From assembly GCA_016177765.1 (NCBI GenBank), contig JACOUP010000008.1, positions 501,021 to 565,020 on the forward strand: a DNA stretch of 64,000 nucleotides, in the 5' to 3' direction. The translations under genes were made by a program, and so were the position numbers. The notes under the pieces were generated by a model that searched no databases, had not been told where the DNA came from, and saw only the letters and a program-made list of their open reading frames with translations. Below, one piece after another: positions 7,712 to 14,224 of the stretch. The DNA is from Deltaproteobacteria bacterium (GTDB lineage Bacteria; UBA10199; JACPAL01; JACOUP01). How positions within the stretch are numbered: position 1 is the stretch's first letter; each line of letters opens with the position of its first letter.

Positions 7712-8854
7712 TTATTTCTCGGGAAGGGTGGTCTTTTCCTCGCCAAGAATAACTTTCATCTCCGTTTCGTGGATAATCCTTGGCTGGTATAAATAGTAGA
7801 GACTTAACCGGATTTCAATCTTCTTCCCTTCCGGGGCATAAAAGGTAAAATCCTCCGCCCTGACCTCTCCCGGTTCCAGCCGGTTGTCCTGGGAGACCTT
7901 GACCGCCTTGAGGAAGAGGTCCGCATCCTTGGTGATGACCTCCCCCTTCTTGTCTACCAGAATCTTTTGAAAGATCCGCTCCGCAGCATAGAGCGGGGCC
8001 CCCCCGACAAAGGCCTGCAGGCGCAAAACAAGTTTCCGCGTCGGCATCCCGGTCGGAACCTTATGACCGCTCCCAACATTTTCCAGATAAACAGTCGCGT
8101 GGATCTTGTCCCCCTCCCGCCGACTCTCACCGATCCTCAAGGTCACCGCCTTCCGGACCTGTTCAATCGAGTGCCCCCCCGCCGCCTCATGGCTGTTGAT
8201 GTAAATTTCCTGTGTCGGTTTCACCCGTGGGGGAACTACAAGCCCCTTGAGCGGGGGCATATGACAGGACTGACAGGTTTTTCCCTCCTTGGGTGAAGCA
8301 CCCTTGGCCTGCGGGCTTTTTTGCCACTCCGAAAAGGTCTCAAAGAGGGGGGCTCCATTCTTATTGGTATACTCGTGGCAACTGCCGCAGAGGCGAGACT
8401 GTTCGAAGAGATCGGAATAAGAGACCTCATGGGCCGGGGAGGTGATTCCTTTCAACGGCCCCCATTTCTTTTTGCCGATCACGACCGTCAAGGGATCGGC
8501 CGCCCCTGGTTTGGACTCCGTGACACTGTGGCAGAAATCGCAGGTGACCCCTTCCAGGGTGATCGGGTTGGTCAGATGGGTATCACGCGTCTGCCGCACG
8601 GTGGGGGCATGGCAGGAAAGACAGAGGAAATCGGTCTGGCCACCTGTCTGCCGTGAGGTCTCCAGAAAGATTGGGTAAAAAACAGGGTCAGTGACGGCAT
8701 TGGCATGCATCGATTCCTTCCATCCTTCATAAATCGCGACATGACACTCCCCGCAAACTTTCGCCGAGGTGAATCCCTCCTTGGCGAGCTCCGGAGAGGC
8801 GTGGAGGGCCCGACAGATTAAAAATAGCGAGAGGACCAACAGAAACCTTTTCAT
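7712..8854 (-). CDS. periplasmic pentahaem cytochrome c (c554-like family)
   Basis: 380 residues from ATG 8854, which forms an ATGA overlap with the octahaem gene and has GGAGG five bases upstream. A signal peptide ends near ALHA. Five CXXCH sites (CGECH, CLSCH, CDFCH, CGSCH, CQSCH) fill the first 220 residues; the CGECHVAIYEGWKESMHA opening is characteristic of the cytochrome c554/hydroxylamine-oxidoreductase-related family. The C-terminal 150 residues are haem-free and carry the GHKVPTGMPTR motif common in that group. It probably shuttles electrons in the periplasm; an enzymatic role cannot be excluded. A 15-bp repeat unit is translated at residues 183-188. Confidence 0.85.
   Translation of the reverse strand: MKRFLLVLSLFLICRALHASPELAKEGFTSAKVCGECHVAIYEGWKESMHANAVTDPVFYPIFLETSRQTGGQTDFLCLSCHAPTVRQTRDTHLTNPITLEGVTCDFCHSVTESKPGAADPLTVVIGKKKWGPLKGITSPAHEVSYSDLFEQSRLCGSCHEYTNKNGAPLFETFSEWQKSPQAKGASPKEGKTCQSCHMPPLKGLVVPPRVKPTQEIYINSHEAAGGHSIEQVRKAVTLRIGESRREGDKIHATVYLENVGSGHKVPTGMPTRKLVLRLQAFVGGAPLYAAERIFQKILVDKKGEVITKDADLFLKAVKVSQDNRLEPGEVRAEDFTFYAPEGKKIEIRLSLYYLYQPRIIHETEMKVILGEEKTTLPEK
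8291..8305. repeat. 15-bp palindromic unit (family A), one copy in the c554-like gene
   Basis: GGGTGAAGCACCCTT, one mismatch to consensus. Minus-strand translation gives K-G-A-S-P just before the fifth haem site. Confidence 0.8.
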
Positions 8855-9513
8855 TGAACCCTCCAGAGGTGAGGTTTGTGGCACTCCGTACAGGCGGCGT
8901 CTTTTTTCATCCTTCGATGGGACCCCATGCCAATTTTCTGATGGCATTCGAGACAGGTCTCTCGATTAGGCAACAGACTTTCCCTCTTGGCGAGAAAGTT
9001 ATGACAGCTGGTGCAGTGGATGAAGGCCATCTTTTTCCCAAGACCCTCTGTCTTATCGGGGTGGCAGTTGAGACAGGAATCAGTGGGTTTCAGAAATTCA
9101 TGAACACCGCCCATATGACAGTCCAAACAATCAATTCTTAATTTTTCAAAGTGAACCCTGTGCCCTGCGGTCTCCCCAACTAATTTCCACTGGGGATCCT
9201 GGCTTAAGTGACACTGGGCACAAACCTTGTGATCTAATTCGGGGTGATGAACGACTTGCCGGGGCCTTTTCGTCAAATAAAACCAAACCTGATGAACACT
9301 GGCCGAAAGAGACTGATGATGACACTCGTGACAAGTAACAAGATGATGGGGAGAAGTCGACCACTTTTTGTAGGCCGTCTCCATAATATGGCACGACTGG
9401 CAGAAGCGGGCATCGTGCTGAACGTAATCGTAGGAACGGTAGAACCCGCCCCCCACAACCATCGCTAATACCACCCCTACCCCGATAATGATCCTGCCAC
9501 GGAGGCCCTTCAC
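8851..9513 (-). CDS. octahaem NapC/NrfH-type membrane cytochrome
   Basis: 220 residues. An N-terminal anchor (IIIGVGVVLAMVVGGGF) leads into eight CXXCH sites: CQSCH, CHECH, CAQCH, CLDCH, CLNCH, CTSCH, CLECH, CTECH. The first half resembles the tetrahaem quinol dehydrogenases NapC/NrfH, and four more haems follow in a shorter repeat pattern. Such proteins carry electrons between the membrane quinone pool and periplasmic partners. It sits between the monohaem cytochromes and the c554-like gene with minimal spacing, so it belongs to the same operon. Quinol oxidation by this protein is an inference from its N-terminal half. Confidence 0.88.
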   Translation of the reverse strand: MKGLRGRIIIGVGVVLAMVVGGGFYRSYDYVQHDARFCQSCHIMETAYKKWSTSPHHLVTCHECHHQSLSASVHQVWFYLTKRPRQVVHHPELDHKVCAQCHLSQDPQWKLVGETAGHRVHFEKLRIDCLDCHMGGVHEFLKPTDSCLNCHPDKTEGLGKKMAFIHCTSCHNFLAKRESLLPNRETCLECHQKIGMGSHRRMKKDAACTECHKPHLWRVQ

Positions 9514-9523
9514 TACAACCTTT

Positions 9524-9805
9524 CTATTTCAATGTCCGGATATACTTGACCACATCCCCCACTTCCTGATCGGTTAGTTTACCCTTATAGGAAGGCATCT
9601 TCCCCTTTCCCCCATGGATCACCTTGGTCAGATCGGCCTCCGACTTTGAGGTGTCAAAAGGGGCCACCTTCATGGCGGCGTTCCCCTTCCCCTCCGCCCC
9701 GTGACACCCCTTGCACTTCTGATAGATCGCCGCCCCATCCGCATAAACAAACCCGACCACCATGAAGAAACCAAGAACCGCAAAAACCGCGGATGCTTTT
9801 TTCAT
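9524..9805 (-). CDS. small class I cytochrome c, paralogue 1
   Basis: 93 residues: signal peptide ending near VYA, one haem site (CKGCH near residue 33) and a likely distal Met in GKMPSY near residue 70, the layout of monohaem class I cytochromes. It is about three-quarters identical to the next gene upstream, so the pair is a tandem duplication. It is probably a soluble periplasmic electron carrier linking the porin-cytochrome, bc-type and Qrc-like parts of the island. Confidence 0.92.
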   Translation of the reverse strand: MKKASAVFAVLGFFMVVGFVYADGAAIYQKCKGCHGAEGKGNAAMKVAPFDTSKSEADLTKVIHGGKGKMPSYKGKLTDQEVGDVVKYIRTLK

Positions 9806-9840
9806 AACCCCTCCTGCCCGAACTTCCTTAAGCCAAAAAA

Positions 9841-10119
9841 CTATTTTAAACCGCCTTTAATATACTTGACCACATCAGCAATCTCCGGATCGGTCAGCTT
9901 GCCATGGTAGGAAGGCATCTTCCCCTTTCCCTCATGGATCACCTTGATCATGTCAGCATCGGATTTGGAAGTGTCATAAGCGGGGACCTTGATCGCCGCA
10001 TTCCCCTTCCCCTCCGCCCCGTGACACCCCTTGCACTTCTGATAAACCGCCGCCCCATCGGCCCAGACCATCCCCGACCAGAGCAGGACGGCACCGGCCA
10101 AAACTATCGCCTTCTCCAT
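9841..10119 (-). CDS. small class I cytochrome c, paralogue 2
   Basis: 92 residues from ATG 10119, chosen over an ATG at 10143 because GGAGG lies six bases upstream and the signal peptide then starts cleanly (MEKAIVLAG). One CKGCH site and GKMPSY with the likely Met ligand. Near-copy of the neighbouring cytochrome; differences cluster in the APF/PAY loop and the C terminus. It follows the cytochrome-porin gene by 40 bp and is likely its immediate periplasmic partner, an inference from order. Confidence 0.92.
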   Translation of the reverse strand: MEKAIVLAGAVLLWSGMVWADGAAVYQKCKGCHGAEGKGNAAIKVPAYDTSKSDADMIKVIHEGKGKMPSYHGKLTDPEIADVVKYIKGGLK

Positions 10120-10159
10120 AAATCGCCTCCTTTTGAAAACCACGGTTAATCACCAACAA

Positions 10160-11416
10160 CTAGAAATTAAGCTGCGTCTCCGCCCGGAGTTGGTGGGCCA
10201 TATTTTGAACCGAGCTGTCCGTGGCCTGATACTCCGCCGAGACCCTCAGGAATTTCTGGAAAGACCAGGCAATCCCCCCTGTTCCCATCCAGGTTTTGGA
10301 AGTCCCCCCGGCCTCCGCCTTGTTGGTCACATCGTCATAATCAAAACGGACCACCGCATAGAGGTTGTCCTTGATTCTCTGGTCCAGCTCCAGGAAGGAA
10401 AACCAGGAGAAGCTGTTGTCAGCGGAGACCAAGGCGGCCGTGGCGGAACCGATCCCGCTCACAAACTGGTTATCTAACCCCATTCCCACGCCCACAAGAG
10501 GCTTGAGTCCGATAGAATCAAAGGTGTAATCGCCAAAAAGATAGGCACGGTGGTACTTGGTATTGGCAGCGCCGGCGACATCCACCCCCTTGTCGTTAAC
10601 CGGATTCGGAGCCCGTCCGTAAACATAAAGAAGAGAGACACTGCCATCGCTCTCCGGAATCATGTACTCCAACAGGGCCGCAAGATCTTTGTGGTTGTTC
10701 GGATCTTCATTATCCAGAACGCTTCCCCCTGCCGCTTCAAGACCATTGGTCACCTGGACGAGCCCTGTAAAATTATGGTAAGAATAGCCTGCCTCGGCCC
10801 CTACCCCGTCATGACGCGGCCGGAAGCCGTTGACCCGAACGTCAAAAACACGGGGATTATTCAGACCTATCGGACGATCCAATCCCCCGTAGCCTACCCG
10901 TGAAAACTGGTGAAACTGACCCACCCGTGAAAAGAAGAAACTATCCGACCCTCCAAAGTTAAGATGGATGGAACCGACCTCCAAAAAGGCATGCCCCTCT
11001 TCCGGTTCGAAGGGAAGTTCAAAGAAGAAAGCCACGTTTCGCGACACCGGACCGCTGTAAAACAGGGTCACATCATGCATTTCAAAGTCAAAATCAGCCT
11101 TGGCCCCCGCGGTCTTCTGAAAGTTGACCCTCGCCCGACCCCTGGCAGAAAAATAATTCGTCATCTTGGCCATCTCATCCCAGGAAAGATCCGACTCCTG
11201 CTTGTCAAACTCGTCCGGCATCCGGTACCCCAACCTTCGAAACTTGTGCCCCATCGGATTGAGCCGGGGAATCATCGTGTGGCACATGGAACAGTCGGCG
11301 CTATACCGCCGCGCCCAGGCGGGAATCGCATGGGCCTCATTCTCGAAGACTCCGGCCACCAAGATAAAGATGGCCAGTCCGAACCCGAGAAGCACTCTTT
11401 TCAGGCTTGTCCTCAT
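10160..11416 (-). CDS. outer-membrane cytochrome-porin fusion (Cyc2-like)
   Basis: 418 residues from ATG 11416 (strong G-rich ribosome site; the frame extends to 11455). A signal peptide ends after NEAHA. The mature N terminus AIPAWARRYSADCSMCH carries a single haem site followed by PRLNPMGHKFRRLGYRMPDE. The remainder alternates polar and hydrophobic residues and ends in phenylalanine (ETQLNF), the signature of an outer-membrane beta-barrel. This plan, one haem domain plugged to a porin, is that of Cyc2-type iron-oxidising cytochrome-porins. I infer electron transfer across the outer membrane; iron as substrate is unproven. It leads the cytochrome operon and has two FNR-type boxes upstream. 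Confidence 0.75.
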   Translation of the reverse strand: MRTSLKRVLLGFGLAIFILVAGVFENEAHAIPAWARRYSADCSMCHTMIPRLNPMGHKFRRLGYRMPDEFDKQESDLSWDEMAKMTNYFSARGRARVNFQKTAGAKADFDFEMHDVTLFYSGPVSRNVAFFFELPFEPEEGHAFLEVGSIHLNFGGSDSFFFSRVGQFHQFSRVGYGGLDRPIGLNNPRVFDVRVNGFRPRHDGVGAEAGYSYHNFTGLVQVTNGLEAAGGSVLDNEDPNNHKDLAALLEYMIPESDGSVSLLYVYGRAPNPVNDKGVDVAGAANTKYHRAYLFGDYTFDSIGLKPLVGVGMGLDNQFVSGIGSATAALVSADNSFSWFSFLELDQRIKDNLYAVVRFDYDDVTNKAEAGGTSKTWMGTGGIAWSFQKFLRVSAEYQATDSSVQNMAHQLRAETQLNF

Positions 11417-11514
11417 AACCCCCCCTTTCATAATAATAAGGTTGAAACGTTTCATCGCAAAACGAACCTCGGTAGAATACGCGGTAAAACTACCTCATGC
11501 CCCGTCCAAAAAAA

Positions 11515-11526
11515 TGATTTCAATCA
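11515..11526. promoter_or_regulatory. FNR/DNR-type operator, proximal box of the cytochrome-porin operon
   Basis: TGAT-TTCA-ATCA, centred 22 bp (two helical turns) from the second box at 11537-11548, on the gene side. Same-face spacing supports cooperative binding. Confidence 0.55.
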
Positions 11527-11535
11527 GGTAAGATC

Positions 11536-11549
11536 ATGATTCTCATCAT
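11536..11549. promoter_or_regulatory. FNR/DNR-type operator, distal box of the cytochrome-porin operon
   Basis: ATGAT-TCTC-ATCAT, a perfect 5+4+5 palindrome with the same arms as the box before the Qrc-like operon. It lies about 125 bp upstream of the cytochrome-porin start. The encoded FNR-like protein at 11986-12696 is the obvious candidate regulator. Confidence 0.6.
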
Positions 11550-11571
11550 TTGTAAATCATTTTGGAACCGG

Positions 11572-11895
11572 TTAGCAGTATGGCAGTAACTGCGATTTGG
11601 AGATAAAGACCACCTGGCAATTCTGGGAGGCGGTGCAGGTGCAACAGTAGGGGTTCTCCTCGAAGAAATGAGAGAGCCCCAGGACCTCCCCCTCTGAAGA
11701 AGAAACGTGGTGTTCTGCACGGCAGGAACCGCTCTCCCTGGTATAACGAACCTTCCCTGATTGAACAATGAAGAGACCGTAGGGGATGTGCCCTTCGTAG
11801 AAGAGGACCTGCCCTTTCCGAAAAGAAAGCGGCTGTCCCTGTTTTAAGAGTTCGTTCCAGTGGGTCTTGAGCGAAAGAAGGGTTTCCTCCTGCAT
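11572..11895 (-). CDS. stand-alone cyclic-nucleotide-binding-type sensor domain, no DNA-binding domain
   Basis: 107 residues covering only the beta-roll of CRP/FNR proteins (PLSFRKGQVLFYEGHIPYGLFIVQSGKVRY), ending at a stop after LLPYC where the long helix and helix-turn-helix would normally begin. I find no remnant of the missing domain downstream. The second half is cysteine-rich (CRAEHH, PYCCTCTASQNC). It may be a decoy or partner of the complete FNR-like regulator next to it, a redox/metal sensor, or a truncated gene. A TGAT-N4-ATCA box lies 58 bp upstream. Confidence 0.65.
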   Translation of the reverse strand: MQEETLLSLKTHWNELLKQGQPLSFRKGQVLFYEGHIPYGLFIVQSGKVRYTRESGSCRAEHHVSSSEGEVLGLSHFFEENPYCCTCTASQNCQVVFISKSQLLPYC

Positions 11896-11953
11896 ACCCC
11901 TGAGGGTAGGAAATCAGCCCTCAATGGAAAATGACAAGACGCAGGAAAAAATA

Positions 11954-11965
11954 TGATTATGATCA
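11954..11965. promoter_or_regulatory. FNR/DNR-type operator upstream of the sensor-only gene
   Basis: TGAT-TATG-ATCA, 58 bp upstream of the 107-residue gene and just beyond the 3' end of the FNR-like regulator gene. Fourth box of this type in the island. Confidence 0.5.
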
Positions 11966-11985
11966 GGCCTCAGAGCATTTTTGCT

Positions 11986-12696
11986 CTAGACTTCAATCCG
12001 GGCGGTTTCGAGAAGTGCCTTCGGGTCAAGGATGGTGATCTCCCGCTCCTGAACATCGATCAGCCCATCTTTTTTAAATTCGGAGAGGAGGCGGATCGCC
12101 GTCTCCTGCGTGATGCCGATCATCTCCCCCATCTCTTCGCGGGAGAGTTTGAGGTCGATCTGTATCCCCTTCTTAACCGTTTTCCCATAGGTCTCTTTCA
12201 GGATCAGGAGGAGTTCCGCCATCCGTTCACGAACGGAACGCTGGGCGATGCTGGTCGCCAGATCTTCCGCCTGCCGGAGTTCCTTGGCCAGCTTTTTAAT
12301 GAGATTCACCGCCAGTTCCGGATTTTTTGAAATTAACGGGAAAAAGGCATTTTTGTCGATGCAGCAGATCGTCGCCTCTTCCAGCGCCTCCGCCGTGGCA
12401 TGGTAAGGTTCTTCGGCAAAGAGGGAACGATACCCCAGAAGGGCCCCCGGGCCGGCGATCCTCACAATCTGCTGGCGCCCGTCGATCCCTGTCTTGTAGA
12501 GCTTCACCCGGCCGGTAAAAACACAATACAGGCCATAGGCCTGGTTTCCCTCATAAAAAATGGTCTGCCCTTTTTTATAATAATTGGTCGTCTTGTGCTG
12601 GTCGCATTCATGAAGGGACTCCCCCTCAAGGGAACAGAGGACCCCCAAGATACGGGACTTACAGGTTTCACAATCCAGCCTTGGCGTTTTGTTCAC
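11986..12696 (-). CDS. CRP/FNR-family transcription regulator, FNR-like
   Basis: 236 residues. The N terminus has cysteines C9, C12, C21 and C31, reminiscent of the FNR iron-sulphur ligand region though the spacing differs; CC near residue 110 could supply another ligand. The central beta-roll (residues 35-120) and dimerisation helix are followed by a helix-turn-helix whose recognition helix reads TQETAIRLL. Its Glu and Arg match FNR E209 and R213, which contact TGA in the half-site. It should bind TGAT-N4-ATCA boxes and control the adjacent cytochrome operons in response to oxygen or redox state. The signal sensed is inferred. Confidence 0.85.
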   Translation of the reverse strand: MNKTPRLDCETCKSRILGVLCSLEGESLHECDQHKTTNYYKKGQTIFYEGNQAYGLYCVFTGRVKLYKTGIDGRQQIVRIAGPGALLGYRSLFAEEPYHATAEALEEATICCIDKNAFFPLISKNPELAVNLIKKLAKELRQAEDLATSIAQRSVRERMAELLLILKETYGKTVKKGIQIDLKLSREEMGEMIGITQETAIRLLSEFKKDGLIDVQEREITILDPKALLETARIEV

Positions 12697-12777
12697 TTGA
12701 GGGTCCTTCTTTTTCAGGAAAAACCTATTGAGTCAAGGGTGTTCTGTCTATAAAATCTCTTCATTCTTCAACGACTT

Positions 12778-13269
12778 TCACGCGTGCCTGGCACCAGCCA
12801 TTCTCTTTGTACCAGGCACCGGTCTGGTTCTTAATTTTTTAAAAAAAATCTGGAGTCGTCGAAGGGCCTCGGGTGCCAGAACGCCACCGATGACCGGCAT
12901 CTTCTGAAAATAAGGGTCTCGATGCATCGGCCAGACCGACCCGCAGGCCCCCGCCTTCGGGTCGGGTGCCGCAAAAAAGACACGGGAGACACGGGCCTGA
13001 TGCATCGCGGAGAGACACATCAGGCAGGGCTCCAGGGTGACATAAATTTCCAATCCCGGCATCCGCCAACTTTTTAGTTTTCTGGCCGCTTTTCTTAAAA
13101 GAAGGATCTCGGCATGCCCGACGGGGTCCAAGGTTTTCTCCCGGATGTTATGGGCACAGGCCAAAACCTTACCTTGATAGACAGCTACGGCACCGATCGG
13201 GACCTCCCCCTTTCGGGCCGCCTTGTCGGCCTCCCGAAGGGCGACTTTCATCCCTTGTTCATCATTCAT
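12778..13269 (-). CDS. tadA: tRNA adenosine deaminase (nucleoside deaminase family)
   Basis: 163 residues from ATG 13269, which overlaps the end of the upstream lactonase gene; an ATG six codons on (KVALREA) is also possible. The zinc site is HAE near residue 58 plus EPCLMC near residue 88, the CDA-fold signature, and the overall sequence matches TadA, which makes inosine at the tRNA wobble position. The final residues (PVPGTKRMAGARHA) are encoded by a REP-like palindrome, so the natural C terminus may have been replaced. No strong ribosome site is seen, consistent with coupling to the upstream gene. Confidence 0.85.
   Translation of the reverse strand: MNDEQGMKVALREADKAARKGEVPIGAVAVYQGKVLACAHNIREKTLDPVGHAEILLLRKAARKLKSWRMPGLEIYVTLEPCLMCLSAMHQARVSRVFFAAPDPKAGACGSVWPMHRDPYFQKMPVIGGVLAPEALRRLQIFFKKLRTRPVPGTKRMAGARHA
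12784..12819. repeat. REP-like inverted repeat at the end of tadA
   Basis: GTGCCTGG at 12784-12791 pairs with CCAGGCAC at 12812-12819; the left arm continues as the small palindrome GTGCC-T-GGCAC. It encodes the last residues of tadA and may act as a transcription or mRNA-stability hairpin. Confidence 0.6.
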
Positions 13270-14209
13270 AATACTCTGGGAATTTTTTGAGCGAAGGCCA
13301 GAGGGTAGGGTCATGGCCGGGGATCACCATGACCTCGAGGTTGTTCTCAGTAAATTTTCGGATCTGACCCAGGCTCTCCCACTCCTTGGCCTCATCATGT
13401 TGGGTTAGATAACGGGCAAAAAAACCGCGGCGGGCCGGTTTTTGATAGTTCTCGGTGGTCCAAGCGGCATCCGCAGTCAGGAGCATGCTTTTGCCGGATG
13501 GAAAATTGAGGAGGAGCGACCAGTGGCCAGCGGTATGACCCGGCGTCGGGATCAGGATGATCGAACCGTCGCCAAACAGGTCATGGGCATGTTCAAAATT
13601 TTGGTACGGCGGCGTTACTTTATCATTGATCGGGGCGATCCGCCTCCGTTCCGATTCCCACTGGGAGGCGATATACCCTTTACGGAAATTAGACCAATGC
13701 CCCCCCTGCGCCGCCTCCCATTCAGACTGGGAGACAAAAACGGTCGCCCTCGGGAAATCACGGATCCCGCCGGCATGATCACTATGAAGGTGCGACAGGA
13801 GGATAAACCGGATGTCGTCCGGGAAAAGATTGATCTGTCTTAATTGTGAGACCACCGAATCCTCAGGCCTCCAGTCAAATTTGAGGAAAAAGGGAATCAG
13901 CTTTTCCGGAAAAGAGAGAAAATCCTCTTTTGTTTTTGTCCCAAAACCGGCGTCGAAGAGGATCCAGGCGGCCGGGTGACGGATCAGATAAACGGGGACG
14001 GGGGGCTCCACCGGTTTCCAGGGACCGCCAGCGACCATCTGTGCATAATTGGCCCTGAACCGGCCGGTAGAAAGGCAATAGAGATGCAAGGTGTGCGGCG
14101 GTGGATTTTTCATGGGAACAATCCCTTCGTCCTGTGCCAAGGCTGAAAAACCGGAGGCCAAAAAGAAAAGGACCGCCAGAGCCGCCATTGACTTCCCTCG
14201 CCTCACCAT
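13262..14209 (-). CDS. exported metallo-beta-lactamase-fold hydrolase (lactonase-like)
   Basis: 315 residues from ATG 14209, with GAGGGG upstream. A signal peptide (AALAVLFFLASGFSALA) directs export. The zinc motif HLHSDHAGG is near residue 145, then PGHTAGH, an Asp in LLTADAAW, and a late PGHDP, the set of dinuclear-zinc hydrolases of the N-acyl homoserine lactonase group. The substrate could be a lactone or another ester; quorum quenching is only a possibility. Its start is 15 bp from the divergent pabB start, leaving no room for separate promoters unless they lie in the genes. Confidence 0.8.
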   Translation of the reverse strand: MVRRGKSMAALAVLFFLASGFSALAQDEGIVPMKNPPPHTLHLYCLSTGRFRANYAQMVAGGPWKPVEPPVPVYLIRHPAAWILFDAGFGTKTKEDFLSFPEKLIPFFLKFDWRPEDSVVSQLRQINLFPDDIRFILLSHLHSDHAGGIRDFPRATVFVSQSEWEAAQGGHWSNFRKGYIASQWESERRRIAPINDKVTPPYQNFEHAHDLFGDGSIILIPTPGHTAGHWSLLLNFPSGKSMLLTADAAWTTENYQKPARRGFFARYLTQHDEAKEWESLGQIRKFTENNLEVMVIPGHDPTLWPSLKKFPEYYE

Positions 14210-14224
14210 GTTTGGATCCCCCTC

